Assembly (NCBI RefSeq): GCF_007725405.1
Contig: NZ_CP042163.1
Span: forward strand, 4,092,001-4,156,000
Direction: 5' to 3'
DNA from: Shouchella miscanthi
GTDB lineage: Bacteria > Bacillota > Bacilli > Bacillales > Bacillaceae_D
Length of the DNA stretch: 64,000 nucleotides
The translations under genes and the position numbers were made by a program. The notes beneath the pieces were generated by a model, which ran no database searches, was not told the origin of the DNA, and saw nothing but the letters and a program-made list of their open reading frames with translations. Numbering within the stretch: position 1 is the first letter of the stretch; the number at the start of each line of letters is the position of its first letter. This document shows positions 9,207 to 18,369 of the stretch, in pieces.

Positions 9207-9820
9207 TCACAGCTAATCGAATATCAAAGTCTTTCAGCAAGAACACAATACTTCAGGATTTTTCTTTAACCATTAATCAAGGAGAGTTTTTGTCTCTAAC
9301 TGGAGAAAGTGGAACAGGGAAAACGACTTTAATTAACTTGTTAAGTTTATTAGAAACACCTGACAATGGCGATATTACATTTGACGGCATTAAAAATCCG
9401 AATCTAAAACAAAGGATGCTCTTGCAAAGAAATCAATTTGGCTATTTGTTTCAAAATTTCGCTTTAGTAAGTAATGACACTGTCGAGAGCAATATTAAGC
9501 TATCGTTAGCTTATCAGAAAAAAGGAAATAAACAGGAGAAAATAAGAGATGCCCTTGATAAAGTAGGATTAGCGGGTTATGAGAGGAAAAAAATATACAC
9601 TTTAAGCGGTGGTCAGCAGCAGCGTGTAGCGCTTGCAAGAGTCATTGCCAAAGATCCTACATATATATTTGCAGACGAACCTACTGGTAATCTTGATGTC
9701 AAAAATAGAGATCTTATTTTTGACCTCCTACTCTCTTTAAATAAAATGGGGAAAACGATTGTAATGGTAACACATGATTTAGAGTTAGCTGCTAAAACTT
9801 CTCAAAGCATCAATTTATAA
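9203..9820 (+). CDS. ABC transporter ATPase of the lactococcin 972 group
   Basis: Cytoplasmic ATPase of 205 residues that powers the preceding membrane protein. Walker A is GESGTGKTT near residues 34-42, the Q-loop FQNFAL near 85, signature LSGGQQQRVALAR near 137-149, Walker B YIFADEPTGNLD near 157-168, and the H-loop VTHD near 190. It is shorter than normal (about 220-230) because it ends soon after the H-loop, as in the putative bacteriocin-export subfamily. Its ATG lies inside the end of the membrane gene. The locus thus has precursor, membrane protein and ATPase, with no processing peptidase, as expected for a Sec-exported bacteriocin. Confidence 0.9.
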   Translation: MITANRISKSFSKNTILQDFSLTINQGEFLSLTGESGTGKTTLINLLSLLETPDNGDITFDGIKNPNLKQRMLLQRNQFGYLFQNFALVSNDTVESNIKLSLAYQKKGNKQEKIRDALDKVGLAGYERKKIYTLSGGQQQRVALARVIAKDPTYIFADEPTGNLDVKNRDLIFDLLLSLNKMGKTIVMVTHDLELAAKTSQSINL

Positions 9821-9837
9821 ATTAAATCAACTTTTAA

Positions 9838-9886
9838 AACACCCTCCGCGCCTCCACTTGTGACAGTGTGTACGCGAGAGGGTGTT
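9838..9886. terminator. Terminator shared by bacteriocin operon and catalase gene
   Basis: AACACCCTC (9838-9846) pairs with GAGGGTGTT (9878-9886); the stem can extend through GCG/CGC. It lies between two convergent genes. On the minus strand it is followed by TTTTAAAAG, so it fits best as the catalase terminator and may work both ways. Confidence 0.6.
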
Positions 9887-9899
9887 GCTACTTACTTAA

Positions 9900-11522
9900 T
9901 TAATACGGATCAGAAGGCTGACTGTCGCTTTGCGCTTCGTCTACTTTCTCTGCTTGACGGTCTTTCATGCTTTCTCGCTCTTTATGAATGGCTTCTTTTA
10001 GTCGCTTCCCATAATCCGCATCCGCTTCTGTTACATTCGTAATCATTTGTTCTCGTACGGCATCATGAACATCTGCAAGAGCGGAAGATAAATTGGAAAT
10101 TAACTCGTCCTTTTCCCAATCCGCTAAGCGACGGTATGTTTCGCCCGCTTGTCCAAAGTTGTTCGGCCGGTCGATTGCCTCACCTTTCACTTCACCAGAT
10201 ACATGCGGTGTATGTTCTTTGCCTGTTTTTTCTGCCTCTTTTAACCCACCGATTACAGACGGCTCATAGTTAATATGGGGATTGTTGCTAGGCGGTGAAT
10301 CCACTTGATACGTCATCTGTCCATCCCGCTGATTCGTCGCAACGCGCTTTTTAGGTGCATTTATCGGTAGCTGCAAGTAGTTTGCACCGACACGATAACG
10401 CTGTGTGTCTGAATAAGAGAACGTACGGCCTTGTAAAAGCTTATCATCAGAAAAATCTAGTCCATCCACTAGCACACCTGTACCAAATGCCGCTTGCTCT
10501 ACTTCTGCAAAGTAGTTTTCTGGATTTTTATTTAACACCATTTTTCCAACTTTATGCCATGGGTATTGATCCTTATACCAAAGTTTCGTTGGATCAAGTG
10601 GATCAAAATCAAGCTCAGGATGATCATGGTCTTCCATAATCTGAACATAAAGTTCCCATTCTGGATAATTGCCTTCTTTAATTGCATCATACAAATCTTG
10701 AGTTGCATGGTTAAAATTCTGACTTTGAATTTCATCTGCTTCTTTTTGCGTTAAGTTTTTAATGCCTTGAACAGGCTCCCAGTGGTATTTCACAAGAACT
10801 GCTTTTCCTTCTTCATTTATCCAACGGTAGGCGTGAACACCAGACCCTTGCATAGTTCGATAGTTTGCAGGAATGCCCCAAGGAGAAAACAAAAACGTAA
10901 TCATATGAGTCGCTTCTGGGCTTTGTGATACAAAATCAAAGAACCGTTCCATACTTTGACGATTTGTCACTGGATCAGGCTTAAAGGCATGAACCATATC
11001 AGGAAACTTTAATGGATCACGAATAAAGAAGATTTTTAAATTATTACCAACTAAATCCCAATTCCCATCTTCTGTATAAAATTTAATCGCAAACCCTCTT
11101 GGGTCTCTCAATGTTTCTGGTGAATGTGTACCATGAATGACAGTTGAAAATCGAACGAATACAGGGGTTTGCACTTCGGTATTTGTAAATACTTTTGCTC
11201 GTGTATAGGTAGAAATTGCTTCGTCTCCAACTTTTCCATACGATTGAAAATAGCCATGTGCACCGGCTCCTCGACCGTGTACAACGCGTTCCGGAACACG
11301 TTCTCTGTCAAAGTGACTTACTTTTTCTAAGAAATCATAGTTTTCAAGTGTTGTTGGACCACGGTTCCCTACCGTACGAACGTTTTGATTGTCCTTTACA
11401 GGGTGACCTTGACGATTGGTAAGCGTTTCGTCTTTTTCATTCGCTGCTTTACGCTTGTCGAGAGAGTCGCCTGCACCTGTCACACCTGTTCCAAATGAGG
11501 GGGACTTATGTTTCTCATCCAT
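9900..11522 (-). CDS. Heme catalase (monofunctional)
   Basis: Breaks hydrogen peroxide into water and oxygen. About 540 residues from ATG at 11522, chosen because AAAGGAG stands eight bases upstream. A longer frame to 11588 has no such site. Catalytic His lies in [17 protein letters not shown], the distal Asn region in [18 protein letters not shown], and the proximal heme Tyr in [18 protein letters not shown]. The C-terminal tail of about 55 residues is rich in charged residues. Length and tail are closer to B. subtilis KatX (spore catalase, about 547) than to KatA (483), but I cannot decide the paralogue. Single gene between two terminators; no clear PerR box seen. Confidence 0.95.
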   Translation of the reverse strand: MDEKHKSPSFGTGVTGAGDSLDKRKAANEKDETLTNRQGHPVKDNQNVRTVGNRGPTTLENYDFLEKVSHFDRERVPERVVHGRGAGAHGYFQSYGKVGDEAISTYTRAKVFTNTEVQTPVFVRFSTVIHGTHSPETLRDPRGFAIKFYTEDGNWDLVGNNLKIFFIRDPLKFPDMVHAFKPDPVTNRQSMERFFDFVSQSPEATHMITFLFSPWGIPANYRTMQGSGVHAYRWINEEGKAVLVKYHWEPVQGIKNLTQKEADEIQSQNFNHATQDLYDAIKEGNYPEWELYVQIMEDHDHPELDFDPLDPTKLWYKDQYPWHKVGKMVLNKNPENYFAEVEQAAFGTGVLVDGLDFSDDKLLQGRTFSYSDTQRYRVGANYLQLPINAPKKRVATNQRDGQMTYQVDSPPSNNPHINYEPSVIGGLKEAEKTGKEHTPHVSGEVKGEAIDRPNNFGQAGETYRRLADWEKDELISNLSSALADVHDAVREQMITNVTEADADYGKRLKEAIHKERESMKDRQAEKVDEAQSDSQPSDPY

Positions 11523-11590
11523 TTTACACAGCTCCTTTATCATTCTTTCATCTCTATCATTACCAAATGAAGGGAGCCTATTCACCAAAA

Positions 11591-11618
11591 AAGCAAATCA
11601 TCCTAGAATGATTTGCTT
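11591..11618 (-). terminator. Terminator of the ABC exporter gene
   Basis: Perfect 11-bp stem AAGCAAATCAT/ATGATTTGCTT with a six-base loop just after the exporter stop, followed by TTTTTT on the minus strand. Confidence 0.85.
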
Positions 11619-11628
11619 CTCCATTTTA

Positions 11629-13344
11629 CTATTGTTTAATTTGAATACTATTTAACGTTGCAAAGACACCGTTTTTCTCTATTAATTCATCGTATGTTCC
11701 TTGCTCAACAATACCGTCTTTTGTCACAACGACAATATGATCTGCATGACGAATGGTTGCCAGTCGGTGCGCAATTACAAGTGTTGTACGATCCTCAGCC
11801 AGTTCTTTTAGTGATTGCTGAATGAGCGCTTCTGTCTCCGTATCTAAAGCAGATGTCGCTTCATCTAAGATTAAGATTGGAGGATTTTTCAAGAACGTTC
11901 GTGCAATGGCAATACGCTGCTTCTGTCCGCCAGATAGTTTCAAACCACGTTGACCAATTTGCGTATCATATCCATTCGGAAGGGACTCAACAAGCGCATC
12001 TAAGTTCGCGAGTTTTGCAGCATGGTAAATGTCTTCATCGGTTGCGTTTAAATTACCGTAACGAATATTTTGTCTCAACGTTCCCCCGAATAAAAAGACA
12101 TCTTGCTGTACAATGCCAATTTGCGAACGGAGCGATTCTTTCGTCATATCCGTAATATTGATGCCATTAATCGTAATCGTCCCACTATTAATATCGTAGA
12201 ATCGTGGAATTAAAGAACTAATGGTTGTTTTTCCAGCTCCAGATGGACCAACAAAAGCAACTGTTTTTCCTGCTGGAATGACTAAATCAACATTCTTTAA
12301 TACTGGTCGGTTTTCTTCATAACCGAACGTGACATTGTCAAATTCAATGGCACCATCTAAAATAGGCGCAGGTGTTGCGTCATCTTTATCAACAACATCT
12401 ACTTCTTCATCCATTAATTCAGTGAATCGCTTAAAGCCAGCCATTCCTTTTGGATATAATTCAAGTATGGCACTGATTTTCTCAATTGGCTTGAATAAGA
12501 TATTGATGTATAGAATGAAAAGAACAAATTCCCCTACATCAATCGTCTCAACATAAAGTAGCCATGCACCGTAAATTAGCACGGATAAAATCATTAAACG
12601 TGTCGCCAAAAAGATCCCTGAAGACGTGTAGCCCATTACTTTATACCCGCCTACTTTAGCATTACGAAAGCGTTTATTGTTTTCACGGAACGTCTCAACT
12701 TCATGAGCCTCATTCGTAAACGATTGAACGACACGCATACCAGATACGCTGTCTTCTACTCGTGCGTTTACATCACCAATTTCTGCATACATCTTTCTCC
12801 ATGCTTTATTCATTTTAATATTGGTATATGTAATTAAAGCAATTAAAATGGGAACAAAAATTAAAGCAATAAGTGCTAAGTTTGGATTTACATAGAACAT
12901 GATGCTAAATGCACCAACGAACGTCATGACCGCAATAAATAAATCTTCCGGCCCATGGTGCGCGAGTTCGCCAATATCAAATAAGTCATTTGTAATTCGA
13001 CTAATAATATGACCTGTTTTTGTGTTATCAAAGAAGCGAAACGACTGCCGCTGTACACTTTCAAATAAATCTTGTCGCATGTCTGTTTCAATATTGATTC
13101 CTAACTTATGCCCAAGGAAGTTTACATTGTACTGTAAATAAGCACTAATTAAGTAGGTAGCCAATAAACCTCCGGACACCCATACAACGGTTCCCCATTC
13201 TTGTTCAGGCAATAGTGTATTAATAAACCACTGCACGACAAGCGGGAAAATTAAATCTAAAATTGCCACTACGATGGCACTAAAAAAGTCAACATAAAAT
13301 AAGCGCTTATGCGGAACGTAGTAAGCAAAAAAGCGTTTTAACAT
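11629..13344 (-). CDS. ABC exporter half-transporter (YgaD/BmrA-like, TMD-NBD fusion)
   Basis: Type-I exporter subunit of 571 residues, probably a homodimer moving lipids, drugs or peptides outward. Six membrane helices (about 15-300) with the coupling motifs TKTGHIISRITND near 105-118 and DVNARVEDSVSGMRVVQSF near 195-213. The nucleotide domain follows: Walker A VGPSGAGKTT near 370, Q-loop QQDVFLF, signature LSGGQKQRIAIAR near 475, Walker B ILILDEATSALD near 495, H-loop IAHRL. All catalytic residues are present. Substrate cannot be read from sequence. It sits alone between the catalase terminator and the endonuclease gene; B. subtilis ygaD lies in a similar katA/perR neighbourhood. Confidence 0.92.
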   Translation of the reverse strand: MLKRFFAYYVPHKRLFYVDFFSAIVVAILDLIFPLVVQWFINTLLPEQEWGTVVWVSGGLLATYLISAYLQYNVNFLGHKLGINIETDMRQDLFESVQRQSFRFFDNTKTGHIISRITNDLFDIGELAHHGPEDLFIAVMTFVGAFSIMFYVNPNLALIALIFVPILIALITYTNIKMNKAWRKMYAEIGDVNARVEDSVSGMRVVQSFTNEAHEVETFRENNKRFRNAKVGGYKVMGYTSSGIFLATRLMILSVLIYGAWLLYVETIDVGEFVLFILYINILFKPIEKISAILELYPKGMAGFKRFTELMDEEVDVVDKDDATPAPILDGAIEFDNVTFGYEENRPVLKNVDLVIPAGKTVAFVGPSGAGKTTISSLIPRFYDINSGTITINGINITDMTKESLRSQIGIVQQDVFLFGGTLRQNIRYGNLNATDEDIYHAAKLANLDALVESLPNGYDTQIGQRGLKLSGGQKQRIAIARTFLKNPPILILDEATSALDTETEALIQQSLKELAEDRTTLVIAHRLATIRHADHIVVVTKDGIVEQGTYDELIEKNGVFATLNSIQIKQ

Positions 13345-13420
13345 GATTTACCTCTCTCTCTGCCTAATCAGCAGACCCCTCCTTAATTTAACGAAAGGAA
13401 ACAAAAAATGCAAAGGTTAT

Positions 13421-14236
13421 TTACTGACAATAAGGACAATAATACAATCTTCGTCCATTTTTCGTTACTTTCACAATCGTTTCCCCACAGGCATAGCATA
13501 ATTTACCTTCACGGTTAAACACATAGTGGCGATAATCGCGACGCTTTTTCCCTGCATTCCTTAATTCAGTCGCCAATGCATGCTCCACGGTTATGCCTTC
13601 TGTTTCATAAGAGCGCTCCGGCAACGTAATAAGTGCTTCTGCCATCGCATGTTGCTGCTCATCTGAACAGTCACTTGGTTTAGCATCAGGGGAGATGCCT
13701 GTTACATAAAGCAGTTCACTTCGTAAATAGTTGCCATTTCCAGCTACGAAGCTTTGATCTAGCAGTAGAGCGCTCCACGATCGGTTTTTAAACGCGCTTG
13801 ATTGCATACGCTCTAAAAGGATGGATTCGGTTACGTCATCAGACAAAACATCTGGTCCGGCTTTCGAAATAAACGGATGGTTGACGAGCTCGTCTGTTTT
13901 TAGAACATCAATATCAGACGCACTATACAGCAGCGCTGCTTTTTTTTCTGTATAGAGCGCCAAACGTAACTGCCGTTTTGTTTTTGGATACGTAAACGCC
14001 TTTCGGATCATCCATTTTCCATATAATTGATTATGTGAGTAAATGCTATATCCATTAGAAAAATGAATAAGCATGGCTTTTCCCTTCGTTCGTACCGCCT
14101 CTACCTTAGCAGCCACCAAATGGTCTTCGTGTTCTTTTAAATGTGGAAAAGCAAAATAGACTTCAACAAGTGTTTGTCCTTTGACAGCTTGTTCCACTTC
14201 AAATGCGGCTCTTCTAATTTCTGGACCTTCCGGCAT
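13421..14236 (-). CDS. nei: Endonuclease VIII-type DNA glycosylase (Fpg/Nei family)
   Basis: Base-excision repair enzyme with glycosylase and AP-lyase activity. It begins MPEGPEIRRAAFEVE: Pro2 is the Schiff-base nucleophile and Glu3 the catalytic acid, and the EGPEIRR form is typical of Nei rather than Fpg (MPELPEVE). A conserved Lys follows in TKGKAML near 50, then NQLYGKW near 70, the helix-two-turn-helix GNGNYLRSELLY near 167, and a C-terminal zinc finger with CYAC and CPYC. Length 271 residues. It is followed by MurB upstream on the same strand with a short gap holding a hairpin. Confidence 0.93.
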   Translation of the reverse strand: MPEGPEIRRAAFEVEQAVKGQTLVEVYFAFPHLKEHEDHLVAAKVEAVRTKGKAMLIHFSNGYSIYSHNQLYGKWMIRKAFTYPKTKRQLRLALYTEKKAALLYSASDIDVLKTDELVNHPFISKAGPDVLSDDVTESILLERMQSSAFKNRSWSALLLDQSFVAGNGNYLRSELLYVTGISPDAKPSDCSDEQQHAMAEALITLPERSYETEGITVEHALATELRNAGKKRRDYRHYVFNREGKLCYACGETIVKVTKNGRRLYYCPYCQ

Positions 14237-14257
14237 GACGCTCCTCCCTACATAAAA

Positions 14258-14291
14258 GGAAGCCCCGTTAATTACTCATTAACAGGGTCTT
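14258..14291 (-). terminator. Weak hairpin after murB
   Basis: On the minus strand CCCTGTTAAT pairs with ATTAACGGGG around the MurB stop codon, followed by CTTCCTTTTATG. The T run is poor, so termination may be partial and nei may be co-transcribed. Confidence 0.4.
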
Positions 14292-15207
14292 CAAGATCTT
14301 CTCCTATTGTAATGACTTCCGTTTCCAGCATAACGCCAAACGTTTCATGTACTTTTTCACGCACATATTGAACGAGATTCATGTAATCTGTCGCTGTTGA
14401 GCCATCGACATTCACAATAAAACCAGCATGCTTTTTTGATACTTCAGCCCCGCCAATTCTTGTACCTTGTAAACCACTTTCTTGTATTAACTTTCCTGCG
14501 AACATTCCCGGTGGTCGCTTAAAGACACTGCCACACGAAGGGTATTCGAGCGGTTGCTTTGTCTCTCTTGCAATCGTTAGTTCATCCATTTTTTGTTTAA
14601 TTTGAACTGCATCGCCTTTTTCAAGTAACATCGTACCTTCTAACGCAATATAACGTTTTTTCGAGAACACGCTTTTACGGTAGTCAAACTCAAACTCATC
14701 TTTTTGAAGTGTGAGAAACTCGCCTTCTTCCGTTAGTACAAGCACACTGTCCAGTACGTCTGCAATTTGACCTCCGTAGGCACCAGCATTCATATAAAAA
14801 GCACCGCCAACGGTTCCTGGAATACCACATGCAAATTCAAGACCAGTTAACGACTGAGTTAACGCTTCTCTTGAGGCGCCAATAATGGTCGCACCTGTTT
14901 GCGCAATCATTTTTGTTCCTGCAATCGTAATCTGATTTAACTGTTTTAGGCAGAGGGTAATGCCTCGTATTCCACCGTCTTTTACAATGACATTTGATCC
15001 GTTCCCGAGTAACGTAACCGGAACTTGATGGGCATGCGCAAATCGCAAAACAAGCTGGGTCTCTTCATAGGTGTTTGGCGTAATAAATAAATCTGCTAAA
15101 CCACCCATTTGCGTATACGTATGCTTGTAAATTGGTTCGTCTTGTCGTACCACTTCATTCGGTAGTTCATTTAGTAATGCTTCACAGCGTTCTATATATT
15201 CGTTCAT
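14272..15207 (-). CDS. murB: UDP-N-acetylenolpyruvoylglucosamine reductase
   Basis: FAD enzyme of peptidoglycan precursor synthesis that makes UDP-N-acetylmuramate with NADPH. 311 residues from the second ATG at 15207, which is nine bases from GAGG; an ATG two codons earlier is too close. Seen: TQMGGLADLF near 33, FAD loop LLGNGSNVIVKDGGIRG near 69-85, GIPGTVGGAFYMNAGAYGG near 133, the proton donor Ser in YPSCGSVFKRP near 226, and IGGAEVSKKHAGFIVN. It lacks the Tyr-loop insert of E. coli MurB, so it is type II. Lies apart from the division cluster; some Bacillaceae carry two murB copies, so this may be the second one. Confidence 0.95.
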   Translation of the reverse strand: MNEYIERCEALLNELPNEVVRQDEPIYKHTYTQMGGLADLFITPNTYEETQLVLRFAHAHQVPVTLLGNGSNVIVKDGGIRGITLCLKQLNQITIAGTKMIAQTGATIIGASREALTQSLTGLEFACGIPGTVGGAFYMNAGAYGGQIADVLDSVLVLTEEGEFLTLQKDEFEFDYRKSVFSKKRYIALEGTMLLEKGDAVQIKQKMDELTIARETKQPLEYPSCGSVFKRPPGMFAGKLIQESGLQGTRIGGAEVSKKHAGFIVNVDGSTATDYMNLVQYVREKVHETFGVMLETEVITIGEDLEDPVNE

Positions 15208-15370
15208 TATCATCGTCCTCTAATTAAGGTCATCATTCACTTACCTTTTAAACGATATGCCTAGTGTACCTATATGCATCCGTTATGGTGAATGTGCCCG
15301 ATTTGCCTCCTTTTATACTACACAGGATAGGCGTAAACAGTATCTTCCCTATTATGAAGGAAAACCTTAC

Positions 15371-15401
15371 AAAAAAACAGACCAAACTTCTAATTTGGCC
15401 T
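15371..15401 (-). terminator. Terminator of the flavin reductase-like gene
   Basis: On the minus strand GGCCAAA pairs with TTTGGTC around TTAGAAG, then TGTTTTTTTG. It lies 85-110 bases after the gene at 15485. Confidence 0.65.
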
Positions 15402-15484
15402 AAGCACACTGACAAACATAATGGAATTCTGCCTCAGAGAATGATGCCTACATTTAGTTGAATAGGTTTCGGTAAAACCCCGAT

Positions 15485-16105
15485 CTATTCCGGTCGTTTT
15501 AATGAAAAGAATTCACCTAATCCGGCGTAGTTCGGTCCAGATAGACGTGCAACAGGCTTCAACTGGGCAGGAAGTACGTAATTCTTTTCTTTGTCATATA
15601 CGGTTTCGTCTAAATGCATCACCTTTACTCTAGCGATAAGTAAGTCGAACGATATTTCTCCTTCATCGTTATGAATTGGCAAGTGTGATTCAAGCTGGCA
15701 TTCAAAACGTACTAAGGCCTCTTTAATTCCTGGTACTTGAATCGACGTGCTCTCTACAAGACTAAGGGAGGTTAAATCAATTTCACTTTCCTCAGGCTTT
15801 AGCGTAGCAGCCGTTTGATTCATATCGGACACAAGTTCCTCGTGAACCGCATGAATAACAAGCTCCTTCGAGGCAACTGCATTTCGAGCTGTATCTTTCA
15901 TCATTCCATTTTTTCTCCCTACAGCAATTGAAAGCAACGGAGGATCACCAGCCAACATGGAAAAAAAACTAAAAGGAGCTGCATTCGTTTTTCCGCTCTC
16001 AGTAGATCTTGTCGTCACAAACGCAATTGGACGTGGAATCACTGTACCACTTAAAAGTTTATAGCGTTCTTTTGCCGTTAAATTCATTACATTAATTTCA
16101 TGCAT
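15485..16105 (-). CDS. Flavin reductase-like / FMN-binding split-barrel protein (YwrF-like)
   Basis: Cytoplasmic FMN-binding protein of 206 residues. TVIPRPIAFVTT near 22-33, TNAAPFSFFSMLAGDPPLL near 40-58 and KDTARNA near 71 are the phosphate- and isoalloxazine-binding parts of the flavin reductase domain. The C-terminal RLSGPNYAGLGEFF is typical of the YwrF-like branch (COG1853). These proteins reduce flavin with NAD(P)H for a partner enzyme or act as stand-alone reductases; no partner is next to it. Single gene with its own terminator; the upstream 650 bases belong to the divergent transporter operon. Confidence 0.88.
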   Translation of the reverse strand: MHEINVMNLTAKERYKLLSGTVIPRPIAFVTTRSTESGKTNAAPFSFFSMLAGDPPLLSIAVGRKNGMMKDTARNAVASKELVIHAVHEELVSDMNQTAATLKPEESEIDLTSLSLVESTSIQVPGIKEALVRFECQLESHLPIHNDEGEISFDLLIARVKVMHLDETVYDKEKNYVLPAQLKPVARLSGPNYAGLGEFFSLKRPE

Positions 16106-16763
16106 CTACGAATTCCTTTCTCACTTAGGTTAATTATCTCGTTATCGATAGATTAGAAAAAAAAAGCCAGCGGATTCCCTAATGATCCTTAAACAGGTAG
16201 TATGTTCCAGTGAATGAATCCTTCGTATTGTCTCTTAAAAAATATTTATTTGATTTATTTTATTATACAACAACGCTGTTTTACAATCGTTTCTCTTTAA
16301 CCATTTCATCGCTCCTATCCTCATCATGTTGTTAAGAAATTCGCTTTCTATATCCAATTAGAATTTATTTTATTTGTATATAAAAAATGTCATGTTCACC
16401 TTGTAAGCGCTGTTGATCTTTTTCCGTACGCAAACTAGCTCTTTTTTCTAGTTTCTAACAATCAACTGTTTAGAGACGAATATTCATTTCTATTCCCAAA
16501 TCAATTTTCGTAAAATTCATACGCTAGCTTTACAAAATCTCAAATTGAATGAAGTAAAAATTTAGTAAAATAAACTTTTCTACTAAAGTTTTTTTCTGTT
16601 TTTGTTTTTAAAACGCTAATTGACTGAATTTTATATAGTCGTTATACTCTGGAATAACTTTCTCATCTTTTTTCATTTTTTCTAACACTTTTTTTAATGA
16701 TGAAGCTAAAGATGAAACTGTTACTGCAAGAATGGCAACTTATGCGAGAAGGGGGAAACGTTT
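16106..16763. other. 658-base AT-rich intergenic region between divergent genes
   Basis: Holds the promoters of the flavin reductase-like gene (minus) and the peptide transporter operon (plus). I see an inverted pair TTTAGTA/TACTAAA about 13 bases apart near 16560-16590 that could be an operator. No open frame with a ribosome binding site stands out. Unusually long for this genome. Confidence 0.4.
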
Positions 16764-18317
16764 TTGAAGAAGATTAGTGCATTACTTTTAGGGGTCAGTG
16801 TATGTTTAGCAGCATGTGGAGGAGAGACAGAAGATGTTCAGTCTCTTGATGAAGGAGCTGCCTCTATTGATGAAGAGAACAGAACATTAACCATTGCTTT
16901 AGGAACTGATGTCGTCTCGTTTGATATTCATGATCATAATAATACGTCTACCGAGGCTGTGCACGACAACATGTTTAACTATTTATTTAAACGGGATAGC
17001 CAAAACGAGATACAACCAGAACTTGTAGATACGTATGAGCACATTGATGATGTAACGGTAGAAATGACATTAAAAGAAGGAGTCACCTTCCACAATGGCG
17101 ATCCACTAACGTCAGAAGACGTGAAGTTTACACTTGAACGTGTGGCAAATGATGACACATTGCAAGAGTATCCTAACTATCGTCAAATAAAAGAAGTGGA
17201 CATTGTTGATGACTTAACATTCCGAGTCATTACGCATGAAGAGGAACCTTCCCTATTCCACCGACTATCGAGATTGGGTTCAAGCATTCTTCCAAAAACG
17301 TACATAGAAGAAGAAGGATGGGATCACTTCTTAGCTAATCCGATTGGAACAGGACCCTACCAGTTTGAGGAATGGGTACGCGATTCACAAGTTGTCATGA
17401 CGCCATATACTGAATATTTTGAAGGTGAAGTGGATGAATGGGATGAAGTCATTTTCCGTGTCATACCAGAAAATTCTACACGCGTATCTGAACTTTTAAC
17501 TGGCGGTGTGGATATTGCCGTTAACGTACCTCCTGCAGATTGGGACCGTGTTAATGGAAATGCAGGTACATCGATGGCATCAGAAACGTCTAACCGAACG
17601 ATGATGCTCATTCTCCGTGCTACAGAAGGGTTTCCAACAGCTGATGTTAGAGTTCGTCAAGCACTCAACCTAGCTATTAACAATGAGGCTATTACAGAGA
17701 ACGCCCTTCGAGGCGGGGGCGTACCAACAAGAACGAGAGTTGCTCCTGGCAATTTCGGAGCGGAAGAATCCTTGTATGATTCATATGATTATGATGTCGA
17801 ACAAGCTCAAGCCCTTATGGATGAAGCTGGTTACCCTGATGGATTTGAAATGACGCTACATTCCCCGCGTGGACGCTATTTGCAAGATGCTGAAATCGCA
17901 GAACTTGTAGGCGGCATGCTAAAAGCCATAAATGTAGAGGTTACGGTTGAATTTATGGAGTGGAGTAATTTCGTGGAAATGCGTCAAGCTGGCACGAACA
18001 AAGATGCTTATTTAATTGGTTTAGGTAACTCCATGTTTGATGGCGCGTATGCAGTGGACTGGTATCGAGGAGATCGTTTCGTTGGTGAAACGGACTATCA
18101 AAACGAAGAAATAGATGCATTGCTTGATGCTTCTGCAATCAATATGGATGATGCAGAGCGTGCTGAACAGATTCAGGAAATTCAGCGTATTGCTAATGAG
18201 GAACAGCCCCACATTATGCTTCACCAAGAAACCGTCAATTATGGAGTCAATGATCGGGTCAACTTCTCACCTGCAATGGATGAAATGATTTATGTTCCAT
18301 CCATCTCAAAAAACTAA
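16764..18317 (+). CDS. Dipeptide/oligopeptide ABC transporter substrate-binding lipoprotein
   Basis: Extracellular solute-binding protein, family 5 (DppE/OppA type), 517 residues. TTG start with a GGGGG-type site about eight bases upstream. Signal peptide KKISALLLGVSVCLAAC with lipobox CLAAC, Cys18 being the lipidation site. Family features: TLTIALGTDVVSFDIHDH, TYEHIDDVTVEMTLKEGVTFHNGDPLTSEDVKFTLER near 95-135, and NPIGTGPYQFEEW near 193. First gene of a five-gene transporter operon followed by a peptidase, so di- or oligopeptides are the likely ligands. Some family-5 proteins bind nickel or glutathione instead. Confidence 0.93.
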   Translation: MKKISALLLGVSVCLAACGGETEDVQSLDEGAASIDEENRTLTIALGTDVVSFDIHDHNNTSTEAVHDNMFNYLFKRDSQNEIQPELVDTYEHIDDVTVEMTLKEGVTFHNGDPLTSEDVKFTLERVANDDTLQEYPNYRQIKEVDIVDDLTFRVITHEEEPSLFHRLSRLGSSILPKTYIEEEGWDHFLANPIGTGPYQFEEWVRDSQVVMTPYTEYFEGEVDEWDEVIFRVIPENSTRVSELLTGGVDIAVNVPPADWDRVNGNAGTSMASETSNRTMMLILRATEGFPTADVRVRQALNLAINNEAITENALRGGGVPTRTRVAPGNFGAEESLYDSYDYDVEQAQALMDEAGYPDGFEMTLHSPRGRYLQDAEIAELVGGMLKAINVEVTVEFMEWSNFVEMRQAGTNKDAYLIGLGNSMFDGAYAVDWYRGDRFVGETDYQNEEIDALLDASAINMDDAERAEQIQEIQRIANEEQPHIMLHQETVNYGVNDRVNFSPAMDEMIYVPSISKN

Positions 18318-18369
18318 TTGTAACGGCCAGGGAAATCCTGGCCTTTCCTAAGAAAAAGGAGGCGACGAT

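Noticed and set aside
10532-10754. Open frames antisense or out of phase within the catalase gene
   Set aside because: Shadows of the catalase coding sequence with no start signals.
11523-11588. Longer N-terminus for the catalase
   Set aside because: The longer frame crosses the promoter region and lacks a ribosome site; ATG 11522 has AAAGGAG at correct spacing.
16395-16420. cre box before the peptide transporter operon
   Set aside because: TGTAAGCGCTGTTG matches the 5' part but lacks the conserved C near the 3' end.
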